DNA of 59,896 bases from AG25 sp035604455 (GTDB taxonomy: Bacteria > Gemmatimonadota > Gemmatimonadetes > Gemmatimonadales > GWC2-71-9), in the NCBI GenBank assembly GCA_035604455.1, contig DATNIM010000148.1:1-59896 (forward strand), given 5' to 3'. Position 1 is the stretch's first letter, and each line of letters begins with the position of its first letter. Position numbers and translations under genes: made by a program. The notes under the pieces are model-generated. The model was not told the DNA's origin. It saw only the letters and a list, made by a program, of their open reading frames with translations, and did no database searches. Below, one piece after another: positions 15,209 through 23,969 of this stretch.

Positions 15209-17613
15209 TGGGCGCGCCGATCCGGGTCTTGCTGGTCGAGGACTCAGACGACGACGCACAACTCATCGTGCGCGAGCTGCAGCGGGGGGGATACGACCCG
15301 ATCTGGGAGCGGGTCGACACGCCGGCCGCGATGAAGACCGTCATCGATCGGCACACCTGGGATCTCGTCCTGGGCGACTACACGATGCCCCACTTCTCGG
15401 GCACGGCCGCGATGACGCTGCTGCGCCAGCATGGGGTGGACGTGCCGTTCATCTTCGTCTCGGGCACGATCGGCGAAGACATCGCGGTCGCCGCCATGAA
15501 AGCCGGGGCGCAAGACTACGTGATGAAGGGCAACATGAAGCGCCTCGTGCCCGCCGTGCAGCGCGAGCTCGGCGACGCCGAGGTCCGCCGCGAGCGACGC
15601 CGCGCCGATGCCGCGTTGCTCGAGCGCGCGCGCCTGGCCGAACTCACGTCCGAAGTGGGCCTCGCCCTCTCCCGCGCGGCCACGGCCCAGGACATCCTCC
15701 ATCGCTGCTGCGACGGCTTCGTGCGCCACCTGGACGTCGCCTTGGCACAGATCTGGATCCAATCGGAGGAGACCGGGTCGCTCGTCCTCGCCGCAAGCGC
15801 CGGGCTCGGTGCGCCCCCGCCCGCGCCGCCGGGCGGGCTCGCGCTCGCGAGCCCGGGGATCGGGACCATCGCGGCGGAGCTCCACCCCTACCTGAGCAAC
15901 GACGCCGTGGGCGACCCCCGCGTGCCCGAGCAGACCTGGGTCGTCGAGCGGGGCATCACGGCGTTCGCCGGGTACCCGCTCGCCGTTCAGGGCCGTTTGA
16001 TCGGGGTCATGGCCACCTTCGGTACGCGGCCCATTACGGATTTCGCCTTCAAGGCTGCCGGCGCGGTCGCCGACGCGCTCGCCGTCGGGATCGCGAACAA
16101 GCAGGCCGAGCAGGCGCTGCGGCGCTCAGAGGCGACCCATCGGTCGCTCGTTGAGGATTCGCCGTACGGCATTTTTCGCGGTGCGCCGGACGGCACGCTC
16201 CTCGCGGTGAATCCGGCGCTCGTCCAGATGCTGGGCTACGGCTCGACCGCCGATCTTCTCGCCGTGCACCTCGACCAGCTCTCCGCCGCACCCGGGGCCG
16301 GGCCCGAGGTCGATGACCCCGGCGTTCCCTCGACCGCCGACACCTTGTGGCGGCGCAAGGATGGACGGACGCTGACGGTCAGGCTTACACGCCGCGGCGT
16401 CTACGACTCGGCGGGCCAGCTCGAATCCTCGACCGTCATCGTCGAGGACGTCACCGATCGGCGCTTGATGGAGACCCAGCTCCGCCAGGCGCAGAAAATG
16501 GAAGCCATCGGGCGCCTCGCGGGCGGCGTCGCGCACGACTTCAACAATCTCCTGACGGCGATCCTCGGGTTCGCCGATCTCTTGCTTCAGGACATTCCGC
16601 CCGACCACCGCGCCCGCGAGGGAGCGATGGAGATCCGGGACGCGGCGCGTCGTGCGGCGGACCTGACCCGCCAGCTGCTCGCCTTCAGCCGCCAGCAAGT
16701 GCTCTCCCCTCGACTCGTCAGCCTGAACGACATCGTCGTGGGCATGGAGAAGATGCTCAAGCGCCTGATCGGCGCCGACATCGAGTTCCGGACCGCTCTG
16801 TCGTCCGCCATCGGTCTCGCGCAGGCCGACCCCGGCCAGCTGGAACAGGTCTTCCTGAACCTCATCGTGAACGCGCGGGATGCGATGCCCGCGGGTGGTT
16901 CATTGCTGATCGAGACAGGGAACGTGGAGCTCGACCCCGCGTACGTGCGGGAGCACCCGGGGGTCGAGCCCGGGTCTTACGTGGTACTCACGGTGACCGA
17001 CACGGGCGTCGGCATGGACGCCGCGACCCAGGCGAGGATCTTCGAGCCGTTTTTCACCACCAAACCGAACGGCGAGGGCACGGGCCTCGGGCTCGCCACG
17101 GTCTACGGCATCGTCCAGCAAAGCGGCGGTCACATAGCGCTCTGGAGCGAGCCGGGTCGGGGCACTTCGTTCCGAGTGTTCCTGCGACGCGTCGACGGCC
17201 CGGTTGCGGCGAAGCCCGCGGCGCCCGGGCACCTTCGCAGCTCGGAGGGGACCGAGACCGTTCTCCTGGTCGAGGACCAGCCCGAGATTCGCCGTGTGGC
17301 CCAGCGCATGCTCGAGAGCCGGGGCTACACGGTCCTCGCGGCGGCCGACGGCAAGGAGGCCCTCGCGCTCGCGTCCCGCCCCACGGTGCGGATCGACGCC
17401 CTCGTGACGGACGTCGTCATGCCGGGCCTGGGTGGCCGCGAGGTCGCCCAAGCCCTCGCCGCCGAACGGCCCCACCTTCGGGTGCTATTCGTCTCCGGCC
17501 GCCTGCCCGACACTTCGGTCCTCGGGCCCGGGGCCAGGTTTCTCCGCAAGCCCTTCACGGCCGAGGAGCTGGCCGGAGCGCTGCGGGCCGTGCTCGACGG
17601 GGAGCGAGTCTAG
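15208..17613 (+). CDS. Hybrid histidine kinase, REC-GAF-PAS-HisKA-HATPase-REC
   Basis: The 801-residue protein has no membrane helix and is cytoplasmic. REC1 is at about 6-125 (acceptor region LVLGDYTMPHFSG), GAF at 150-300, PAS at 305-425, HisKA with GGVAHDFNNLL near 445, HATPase at 530-650 (NLIVNARDAM, DTGVGMD, GTGLGLAT), and REC2 at 672-795 (LVTDVVMPGLGG). The HDFNN form of the H-box is typical of kinases that signal through their own or a partner receiver. With two receivers and no DNA-binding protein nearby, its output is unknown. It forms an operon with the two preceding genes. Confidence 0.93.
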   Translation: MGAPIRVLLVEDSDDDAQLIVRELQRGGYDPIWERVDTPAAMKTVIDRHTWDLVLGDYTMPHFSGTAAMTLLRQHGVDVPFIFVSGTIGEDIAVAAMKAGAQDYVMKGNMKRLVPAVQRELGDAEVRRERRRADAALLERARLAELTSEVGLALSRAATAQDILHRCCDGFVRHLDVALAQIWIQSEETGSLVLAASAGLGAPPPAPPGGLALASPGIGTIAAELHPYLSNDAVGDPRVPEQTWVVERGITAFAGYPLAVQGRLIGVMATFGTRPITDFAFKAAGAVADALAVGIANKQAEQALRRSEATHRSLVEDSPYGIFRGAPDGTLLAVNPALVQMLGYGSTADLLAVHLDQLSAAPGAGPEVDDPGVPSTADTLWRRKDGRTLTVRLTRRGVYDSAGQLESSTVIVEDVTDRRLMETQLRQAQKMEAIGRLAGGVAHDFNNLLTAILGFADLLLQDIPPDHRAREGAMEIRDAARRAADLTRQLLAFSRQQVLSPRLVSLNDIVVGMEKMLKRLIGADIEFRTALSSAIGLAQADPGQLEQVFLNLIVNARDAMPAGGSLLIETGNVELDPAYVREHPGVEPGSYVVLTVTDTGVGMDAATQARIFEPFFTTKPNGEGTGLGLATVYGIVQQSGGHIALWSEPGRGTSFRVFLRRVDGPVAAKPAAPGHLRSSEGTETVLLVEDQPEIRRVAQRMLESRGYTVLAAADGKEALALASRPTVRIDALVTDVVMPGLGGREVAQALAAERPHLRVLFVSGRLPDTSVLGPGARFLRKPFTAEELAGALRAVLDGERV

Positions 17614-17650
17614 CGCTTTCTGCGAGCTGCGCGCGGCGTTAGCTTCCGGA

Positions 17651-18514
17651 ATGCCGGCCACCATTTGGATCGACGGTCAATATTACGACCGCTCGAATGC
17701 CAAGATCTCCGTCTTCGACCACGGCCTGCTCTACGGCGATGGCGTGTTCGAGGGGATCCGGGCGTACAACCACCGGCTCTTCCGGCTGGACAAGCACTTG
17801 GACCGCCTCTACGCCTCGGCCAAGGCAACGTGGCTCGAGATTCCGCTGTCGGCCCCGGAGCTCACGCGCGTCACCGAGGACGTGGTCGCAAAGAGCGGCA
17901 TCCCCGACGCCTACGTCCGCCTCATCGTCACCAGGGGCGTGGGTGACCTCGGCCTCGACCCGCGCAAGTGCGAGCGGCCGTCGATCATCTGCATCGTCGA
18001 TCACATTCAGCTCTATCCGGCCGACCGCTACGAGAAGGGTCTGACCGCGATCTCGGCTGCGACGCCGATTCACCATCGCGAAAGCGTGTCGCCCCGGATC
18101 AAGTCGCTGAACTACCTCGCTCACATCCTCGCCAAAGTGGAAGGCATCGCGGCGAGTGTGGATGAGGTGCTGATGCTCGACCCGGCGGGGTTCATCGCCG
18201 AGGCGAGCGGTGAGAACATCTTCATCGTGACGAACGCCACCCTGAAGACGCCGCCTGCCTACGCAGGGATCCTGCGTGGCGTCACCCGCGACGTGGTGCT
18301 CGAACTGGCCCGGGACGCTACGTACGCCGTCGAAGAGACGCCGCTCTCCCGCTACGATCTCTACACGGCGGACGAGGTGTTCCTGACCGGAACCGCGGCG
18401 GAAATCATCGGGATCACGAAGCTCGACGCCCGCACCATCGGGGCGGGTGTCGCGGGGCCGGTGACGAAGGATCTCGCCCGGCGCTTCAAGGTCCTGGCGA
18501 CCCGCGGAGACTGA
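17651..18514 (+). CDS. ilvE: Branched-chain amino acid aminotransferase IlvE
   Basis: A 287-residue class IV PLP aminotransferase that makes valine, leucine and isoleucine from their keto acids with glutamate. Family blocks are WIDGQYYDRSNAKISVFDHG, YGDGVFEGIRAY, the PLP lysine in SPRIKSLNYL, EASGENIFIV and FLTGTAAEI. The start ATG 17651 gives the standard N-terminus. It sits 37 bases after the hybrid kinase, with no functional link visible. D-amino acid aminotransferase is a related but less likely assignment. Confidence 0.93.
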   Translation: MPATIWIDGQYYDRSNAKISVFDHGLLYGDGVFEGIRAYNHRLFRLDKHLDRLYASAKATWLEIPLSAPELTRVTEDVVAKSGIPDAYVRLIVTRGVGDLGLDPRKCERPSIICIVDHIQLYPADRYEKGLTAISAATPIHHRESVSPRIKSLNYLAHILAKVEGIAASVDEVLMLDPAGFIAEASGENIFIVTNATLKTPPAYAGILRGVTRDVVLELARDATYAVEETPLSRYDLYTADEVFLTGTAAEIIGITKLDARTIGAGVAGPVTKDLARRFKVLATRGD

Positions 18515-18599
18515 CCGAGCCGCTGGGCCGACAAGCGGTCCTCGTTCCAAGTTGCTTCAGCGCTCGCATCTCGTTGTCGAGGCGATGCACCGCCAACTC

Positions 18600-18629
18600 T
18601 TGACTGCACTTATGGTTAGCGCCCATATT
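18600..18629 (+). promoter_or_regulatory. Candidate sigma-70-type promoter
   Basis: TTGACT (five of six to consensus), 18 bases, then CATATT (four of six). It lies about 29 bases before the first of three small genes and would drive the run 18658-21105. Confidence 0.4.
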
Positions 18630-18657
18630 GGCACCTCGCGCGACCGCGAGGTGAGCC

Positions 18658-18900
18658 GTGCCGTGGAGAGTCATCGCCTACGGCGACCAGGTCTGGCACG
18701 TCGATGCGTTAGCCGAACGCCCGGCGAACACCGAAGCGTGGCAGCTCGTCCTGTCGTTTCGAGTGGCTGAGCGGGCCCGCGGCAAGGCGTTTTGGACGCC
18801 TTATCCGCTCGAGGCCACGTCCAAATCGTCGCTCTTCATCCAGGCCGAGCGGATTCCGGACACGGCCCTGTCCCACCTGCTCGCCGAGCGTCTCGCGTGA
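18658..18900 (+). CDS. Small hypothetical protein (80 aa)
   Basis: The protein begins MPWRVIAYGDQVWHVDALAE and is rich in aromatic residues (WQLVLSFRVAE, FWTPYPLEA). No signal peptide or membrane helix is visible and I recognise no family. The start is GTG 18658 with GAGGTGA just upstream. Its stop overlaps the next start as GTGA (18897-18900), which supports it being a real gene. It opens a run of three coupled small genes ending in a transglycosylase. Confidence 0.7.
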   Translation: MPWRVIAYGDQVWHVDALAERPANTEAWQLVLSFRVAERARGKAFWTPYPLEATSKSSLFIQAERIPDTALSHLLAERLA

Positions 18901-19145
18901 GCGGTGCCGACCTCGCCGAGCTGCGCCGTATTGTCGCCGCCGTTTCCCGGCTGCGTGGCGAGCTCGTGCGGGAGGTGACGGTGCGGTCGGATCTACGCCA
19001 CCTCAAGGTCGAGCTTGAGAGCGGCATCATCCTCGTCGTCTCGGCCGAGCACGACGAGCACGGAAGACCGCGGCTCGAGGTCGACGTGGTCGAGGCTCCG
19101 GCGGTGGCCGGAACGCGGTCGCAAATTGAAGTGCGGTTCGACTAG
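18897..19145 (+). CDS. Small hypothetical protein (82 aa)
   Basis: Begins with GTG 18897 (MSGADLAELRRIVAAVSRLR): a short helix, then alternating charged strands (LKVELESGIILVVSAEHDEH). No family is recognised. The start overlaps the upstream stop by four bases and the next gene begins six bases after its stop, so it is translated as part of the run. A longer frame from 18792 would overlap the previous gene and is not preferred. Confidence 0.68.
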   Translation: MSGADLAELRRIVAAVSRLRGELVREVTVRSDLRHLKVELESGIILVVSAEHDEHGRPRLEVDVVEAPAVAGTRSQIEVRFD

Positions 19146-19150
19146 GCGGG

Positions 19151-19573
19151 ATGGCTCCGTCATCTGCGCTCGGCCCCGTCGTGCGGCTCAAGTTTGAGGA
19201 TTTCACGTTTCAGCGCCTCCCGAACGGCCACTGCCGGGCGCAGGTGGTGCTGTCCTGGACCGACGGGCGGCGCTTCGTCGGCGAAGCGGAGGGCGTCATT
19301 TCCCAGGCGGGCGAATTGCGGTGTGCCGCTCAGGCGGCGGTGCGGGCGCTCGAGCGCGCCGCGCAGCCGGATCTGGCGTTCGACGTCCTCGGCGTGAAGG
19401 CCGTCCGGGCGTTCGACGCCACCGTCGTCATTGTCTCGCTGTCGGCGCGTGCGGCCGACTCGGTCTCTCGCCTCGTGGGCTCGAACCTCACGCAAGGCGA
19501 TCCCAGTCGCGGCGCCGCCGTGGCGGTCTTGAACGCGACGAACCGGTTGCTCGGCAACTACTACACGCGATGA
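19151..19573 (+). CDS. Hypothetical protein (140 aa), weak resemblance to LeuA-type allosteric fold
   Basis: The sequence has strand-helix periodicity (VVLSWTDGRRFVGEAEG, CAAQAAVRALERAA) and ends GAAVAVLNATNRLLGNYY. The run VLNATNRLL loosely recalls the alNr segment ending the isopropylmalate synthase regulatory domain, but this is a weak impression from eye alone. No catalytic motif, signal or membrane segment is seen. Its stop overlaps the mltD-like start as ATGA (19570-19573). Confidence 0.68.
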   Translation: MAPSSALGPVVRLKFEDFTFQRLPNGHCRAQVVLSWTDGRRFVGEAEGVISQAGELRCAAQAAVRALERAAQPDLAFDVLGVKAVRAFDATVVIVSLSARAADSVSRLVGSNLTQGDPSRGAAVAVLNATNRLLGNYYTR

Positions 19574-21105
19574 GCCCCCGCTCGCGACTGGCCGCGAGCG
19601 CGGCCTTGCTCCTCGGTCTGGGCTGCAGCCGCCAGACGCCCACGGCGCTCGCGCCCCGTCCCGCGCCGCCCGCGGCGACCACCGACGTCGACTCGCTCGG
19701 GGCCGCCGCGGCACGCGCCGCCCGCGATTCGGCGGCGGACCAGGCCGTGCTCGACAGCCTCCATCGCCCGGCGCCCCCCGCTTCCGACTCGAGCCGACCG
19801 TCGGTGCCCGCCGTGCCGGTGCGCGGGGAGGAGGTTGAGCGCGAGGCGGTCCAGCTCTTCGGCGAGGAGGGCCGGGCAGCGGTGCGCGCGGGCGAGCCCA
19901 CGTTTGACATCGACGTCACGAGCTTCGCCGCGAATCGGCAGGTGCTCGAGTATCTCGAGTTCTTCCAGGTCGATGCGCGGGATCGCTTCGAGATCTGGCT
20001 CGCGCGACTCGGCCGCTACGAAGGGATGATCCGGGAACGGCTGCGGTCCAAGGGCTTACCCGAGGACATGGTCTACCTCACCCTCGTGGAGAGCGGCCTT
20101 TCGAACACCGCCGTGAGCCGGGCCCGCGCGGTCGGGATGTGGCAATTCATCGCCGGGACGGCGCGCCTGTACGGCTTGACGGTCGACCCGTGGGTGGACG
20201 AGCGTCGCGATCCATTTCGCGCGACGGAGGCCGCGGTCACCTACCTCGCGGACCTGCGAGAGCGGCTCGGGAGCGTGTACCTCGCGGCCGCCGCCTACAA
20301 CGCAGGTGTGGGCCGGGTCGAGCGCGGGCTGGGGCGCCTGCCAGGCGAACCGGACTCGGTCACCGACCACACGTTCTTCCAGCTCGCCGATCGGCGCTAC
20401 CTGCGACGTGAAACGCGGGACTACGTGCCGAAGCTCATCGCCGCGTCGCTCATCGCGAAGCAGCCGGCGCGCTACGGGTTCGCCGACATCGAGCCGCTCG
20501 CTCCGCTCGTCTTCGACGAAGTGGCGGTATCGGACGCGACGGGCCTCGACGTCATCGCGCGACTCGCCGACACGACGGTCGAGGCGGTGCTCGAGCTCAA
20601 CCCCCAGTTCGTCCGCGGGATCACGCCGCCCGGTCGCACGGTCGTCGTTCGCGTGCCCCGGGGCCGCGGCACGCAAGTCGCCGCCCGCTACGACAGCTTG
20701 CCGGTCAACGAACGCGTCACCTTCGTCGATCACTACGTCGCGGCGGGCCAGACGCTCGGCGACATCGCCCGACGCTACCGCGTGACCGTGGCGATGCTCC
20801 AGGACGCGAACCCGAGCATGAAGCCTCACGCGCTGCGCGTGGGGCAACGCATCGTCGTCCCCATGAGTGGTCGCATCGTGCCGGCGTCCGCGTGGTCCGT
20901 GCCCCCCGAGCCGCGCTACCGGCGGCTCGCGGCGCCCGCTGTCCGCGGGGACGATCCGCTGACCCATCGCGTCGCGCCCCGAGAGACGCTCTCCGCGATC
21001 GCTCACCGGTACCGCGTGTCGCTCGCCGATCTCCTCGATTACAACGATCTCACGACCGGGTCCGTGCTGCGGGCGGGCCAAATCGTGAAAATCCCGCCTC
21101 GCTGA
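19570..21105 (+). CDS. mltD: Lipoprotein lytic transglycosylase with LysM domains, MltD-like
   Basis: Cleaves peptidoglycan glycan strands to anhydromuropeptides in the periplasm. The 511-residue protein has a signal with lipobox LGLGC, then a low-complexity Ala/Pro/Ser linker. An SLT domain spans about 170-285: catalytic Glu in LTLVESGLSN, then GMWQFIAGTARLYGL and AAAYNAGVGRV. Two clear LysM domains lie at about 385-433 (YVAAGQTLGDIARRY) and 463-511 (HRVAPRETLSAIAHRY), with a possible degenerate one at 325-365. The start ATG 19570 overlaps the preceding gene; the frame upstream is its shadow. Its stop abuts that of the convergent transglycosylase. Confidence 0.9.
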   Translation: MSPRSRLAASAALLLGLGCSRQTPTALAPRPAPPAATTDVDSLGAAAARAARDSAADQAVLDSLHRPAPPASDSSRPSVPAVPVRGEEVEREAVQLFGEEGRAAVRAGEPTFDIDVTSFAANRQVLEYLEFFQVDARDRFEIWLARLGRYEGMIRERLRSKGLPEDMVYLTLVESGLSNTAVSRARAVGMWQFIAGTARLYGLTVDPWVDERRDPFRATEAAVTYLADLRERLGSVYLAAAAYNAGVGRVERGLGRLPGEPDSVTDHTFFQLADRRYLRRETRDYVPKLIAASLIAKQPARYGFADIEPLAPLVFDEVAVSDATGLDVIARLADTTVEAVLELNPQFVRGITPPGRTVVVRVPRGRGTQVAARYDSLPVNERVTFVDHYVAAGQTLGDIARRYRVTVAMLQDANPSMKPHALRVGQRIVVPMSGRIVPASAWSVPPEPRYRRLAAPAVRGDDPLTHRVAPRETLSAIAHRYRVSLADLLDYNDLTTGSVLRAGQIVKIPPR

Positions 21106-21756
21106 TTAGCGCTTGTAGCCCTTCATGACGGCGGTCGAGTAGCCGTTCTGGGGGTCGCGGCCGGCATCGAGCAGCTCCTGGACCTTGCCGGGGCCGCGGT
21201 TGTAGGCGAGGAGCGCGAGCCTGAGGTTCCCGTCATAGCGCTCGAGCAGGTCGCGCAGGTAGCGGAAGCCGAGGCGGAGGTTGGTCGCGCGGTCGAACAG
21301 CTGCTTGGTCGTTAGCCCGGGCTCGTAGAGACGGGCCGTGCTGGGCAGGATCTGCGTGTAGCCCACCGCGCCCGCCTTGCTCTTCGCGGTCGGGGCAAAG
21401 CCCGATTCCGTCTTCACCAGCCGGAACGCAAGACCCGGCTCGACACCTTCCGAGAGAGCGATGTCGTAGATCGCGGCCGCGAGATCGGCCGCGATCCCGT
21501 AGTGGCTCGAGTAGTCGATGATGGCATTCGCGCGCTCGAGCTGCAAACGCGCCACCGCGAGCTCCCCGCGTGCGGCCTCGAGCGACTGGGAAAGGCCCCG
21601 GAGCTCGCCGAGCAATGCGGGCGCCGTCACAGGCGCCGGCTGGTCGTCGGCCGTCGCGCGGTGGGTCCACCCGCCCATGCTGCTCACGATCAACGACCCC
21701 GCCAGGATGAACCCGCCCTGCACCATCAACCGCTGTCGTCCCGTCACACTTCGCAT
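21106..21756 (-). CDS. Small lytic transglycosylase (SLT domain)
   Basis: The product has 216 residues, with an N-terminal signal/anchor segment (GGFILAGSLIVSSMGG), a short helical region, and an SLT domain: catalytic Glu in RLVKTESGFAPTAKS, then GAVGYTQILPSTARLY and LALLAYNRGPGKV. No LysM domain is present, unlike the convergent gene. ATG 21756 has GGGAG seven bases upstream and is preferred over ATG 21789. It lies downstream of moaC with a hairpin between, so it may have its own promoter. Confidence 0.88.
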   Translation of the reverse strand: MRSVTGRQRLMVQGGFILAGSLIVSSMGGWTHRATADDQPAPVTAPALLGELRGLSQSLEAARGELAVARLQLERANAIIDYSSHYGIAADLAAAIYDIALSEGVEPGLAFRLVKTESGFAPTAKSKAGAVGYTQILPSTARLYEPGLTTKQLFDRATNLRLGFRYLRDLLERYDGNLRLALLAYNRGPGKVQELLDAGRDPQNGYSTAVMKGYKR

Positions 21757-21794
21757 CGCGTACTCCCTATGATTGTAGAAGGCAAACACTCACC

Positions 21795-21813
21795 CCGCCC
21801 CGTCAACGGGCGG
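21795..21813. terminator. GC hairpin between moaC and the transglycosylase gene
   Basis: CCGCCC, seven bases, GGGCGG, immediately after the moaC stop. A T-tract is weak (GTTTG further on), so this may be a poor intrinsic terminator or a structured leader. Confidence 0.35.
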
Positions 21814-22296
21814 TCAACCATCTCCCACATCCATCCGACGCCAATCCCCACCCTGGCCGCCTGTTTTCTCGACCAGGCGGATCGTGCTGATCTCCATGCC
21901 GCGGTCCACGGCTTTCACCATGTCGTAGACCGTGAGGAGTCCAACGGCGACGGCCGTCAGGGCTTCCATCTCGACGCCCGTCCTCGCGTGCGCGCGGGCC
22001 GTGGCGCGCAGCCGCACCCCCGGGAGGTCGGGATCAAGCGTCGCCGTCACCGCCACGTGCTCGAGGCCGAGCGGGTGACACAGGGGGATGAGCTCGCTCG
22101 TCCGCTTCGCCGCGAGCATCCCGGCGAGCTCGCTCGCCGCGACCACGTCGCCCTTCGCCAGGCCGCGATCGGCCACAGTGCGAAACGCGGTGGCCGACAT
22201 CCGGATCCATCCCTCGGCCTCAGCCGCCCGACTAGTCGCCTGCTTCTCGCCAACGTCGACCATCCGCAAGCGGCTCTCGTCTGCCGCACCGCTCAC
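21814..22296 (-). CDS. moaC: Cyclic pyranopterin monophosphate synthase MoaC
   Basis: Converts 3',8-cyclo-GTP to cyclic pyranopterin monophosphate in molybdenum cofactor synthesis. The 160-residue protein has MVDVGEKQATSRAA, LIPLCHPLGLEHV, GVEMEALTAV and the catalytic YDMVKAVDRG. The start is GTG 22296, overlapping the holB stop as GTGA; the longer frame is a shadow of holB. No other moa gene is nearby, although a molybdate-type regulator lies at 31892. Confidence 0.95.
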   Translation of the reverse strand: MSGAADESRLRMVDVGEKQATSRAAEAEGWIRMSATAFRTVADRGLAKGDVVAASELAGMLAAKRTSELIPLCHPLGLEHVAVTATLDPDLPGVRLRATARAHARTGVEMEALTAVAVGLLTVYDMVKAVDRGMEISTIRLVEKTGGQGGDWRRMDVGDG

Positions 22297-23330
22297 GGCG
22301 CGCGCCAGAGCTCCTCGGCCAGCACGGCGGTCAGGAGCTGCGGGTTCACATTGCCTTGCGCAGCCGCCCGGGCCTCGAGCACCCGGCTCATGGCCGCCAC
22401 GACCGTCTCCGTGTCTTCCCCAGCGCGGGCCCGCTCGCGCAGGTGCTCGAGCAGGCCGTCGAGCAGGGCCGTGAAGGCCCCGCGTGCCTGGAACGGTGGC
22501 TGCCACAGCGCCAGCGAATAGCGCTCCACCGCTTGTCCTTTGGCCGCCTTGAGAAACCGCTCAACGGCGTTGTCGGTGCCGCTTCCTTTTTCTTGAGAGG
22601 CAAGGAGCCTGCCAATGGAGCCCTCCGCCTCCGCCACCGCCTGGGACGCTTCGCGTGATTCCTTCCCGAGCTCGCGCTGTGCGAATGCTGTCACGACACT
22701 ATCCGTGAGTCGGGTGAGGCGCACGCGCACCAGCCTCGAGACGAGCGTCGGGAGCAGTGCCCCGGAATCCGAGGTTGTCAGGACGATCGTGGTGTCGGAG
22801 GGGGGCTCTTCGAGCGCCTTGAGGAGGGCGTTGGCGGCTTCAGGGTTTGCTCGTTGGGGTACCAGACGATCGGCCGCCCCGATCACCACCGCTCTTCGTC
22901 GGCTGAGCGCCGGTCGCAGGGCGAGGAATCGGGCGACGAGGCGCACGGCGGCGATGCTGTGGGTGGCCTGGCCGGGCGGGGACTTGTATAAGGGCTGGTC
23001 CCGCCGCGCCGCCATTTCCTCACTCAAGGCATCCTGCACGACCTCGATCTGCTTGTCGGCGTCGGACCCCTTCCGCGTGAGCTCGAGGGGCACGAGCCAC
23101 AGGACGTCTGGATGCTCAAGCGCCAGGAGGTGCCGGCAGTGCGAACAATGCCCGCAGGGAGGTTCCGGCGCCTCGCACACGAGGGACTGAGCGAGCCACA
23201 GTGCAAGGCGCTGCTTCCCCACCCCCGGCGGCCCCTCAATCAGCAGCGCCTGGGGCAGCTTACCGCGAGCGATAGCGCCCGCGAGCTGCTGGCGGACGCG
23301 GTCGTGGCCATAAAGGGGGCGCAGGGGCAT
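22293..23330 (-). CDS. holB: DNA polymerase III delta' subunit
   Basis: Clamp-loader subunit, 345 residues. It has the AAA+ N-terminus (LLIEGPPGVGKQRLALWLAQ; Walker A with Gln after the Lys), the four-Cys zinc module (CEAPEPPCGHCSHC), and sensor-type blocks VVIGAADRLVPQ, ALLKALEEPP and LLPTLVSRLVRV. The length fits delta' and is too short for tau/gamma. It is followed by moaC with a GTGA overlap. A -10-like TATCAT on this strand at 23387-23392 could serve it. Confidence 0.92.
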   Translation of the reverse strand: MPLRPLYGHDRVRQQLAGAIARGKLPQALLIEGPPGVGKQRLALWLAQSLVCEAPEPPCGHCSHCRHLLALEHPDVLWLVPLELTRKGSDADKQIEVVQDALSEEMAARRDQPLYKSPPGQATHSIAAVRLVARFLALRPALSRRRAVVIGAADRLVPQRANPEAANALLKALEEPPSDTTIVLTTSDSGALLPTLVSRLVRVRLTRLTDSVVTAFAQRELGKESREASQAVAEAEGSIGRLLASQEKGSGTDNAVERFLKAAKGQAVERYSLALWQPPFQARGAFTALLDGLLEHLRERARAGEDTETVVAAMSRVLEARAAAQGNVNPQLLTAVLAEELWRAP

Positions 23331-23969
23331 GGCGGGAATGTAGCGGCACCAAGGTCCGGAGGGTCGTTGGATTGTCCTAAGTATGTATGATAAAATGACT
23401 TGGAGTGTACCTGAGGCACTTGCGCCACCGTATCACCTTCTAATGCAGAATCATAGTCAACAAAGCGAGCACTCACTCATTTTTGCTGGGCCACGATGGG
23501 CCCACTACCGCCGTCGCTGCACCACCTGCATGCCAGGGCAACGTTCCACCAAGAAACAGACTCCGGACCTCGACTTGCGCTCCAATAGACGCCAGGCCGC
23601 GCACCGAATGCCCCGGAGCAGCCCTCGACCTGTACGTCGCGTGGCACCGGGAGGTGAGTTCTGCGGGTACCGCCTACCCGTGTCCCGCATCCCTGGTGAT
23701 TGAAGGTGCGCGCTTCGCCCGGCCGATTGGACCCGCCCGCCGTGCAACCGGTCCCTCGGGGCGGCGCGCGGTCGAGCCGTGCGTCGAAAGAAGGCTCGTG
23801 GGATCGCATCCAGTTCGACCGACGTCGACCCGCGCCACTCCTGCGCGCGAGTCGATGACCCGCGGATGCAAAGCGCAGCGCGCCCGTCGATCCGCGTCCT
23901 GCCGTCCTTAACGGTGCTCGGCAGGGAGCGTCTTTCGACGCCCCTCTCTTGGTAGGCCTCGCGCCCCTA
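23331..23969. other. 639-base gene-free stretch
   Basis: It lies between divergent holB and the TonB-dependent receptor. Roughly 23365-23480 is clearly richer in A/T than anything nearby; the remainder is GC-rich. Reading frames on both strands have no recognisable domain and an implausible composition (Arg/Gly/Cys-rich on minus). Promoters for both flanking genes should be here. No tRNA, hairpin-T terminator or repeat was found. Confidence 0.55.
23387..23392 (-). promoter_or_regulatory. Possible -10 element for holB-moaC
   Basis: TATCAT on the minus strand (five of six to consensus), about 57 bases from the holB start, inside a short AT-richer patch. No matching -35 is evident. Confidence 0.28.
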
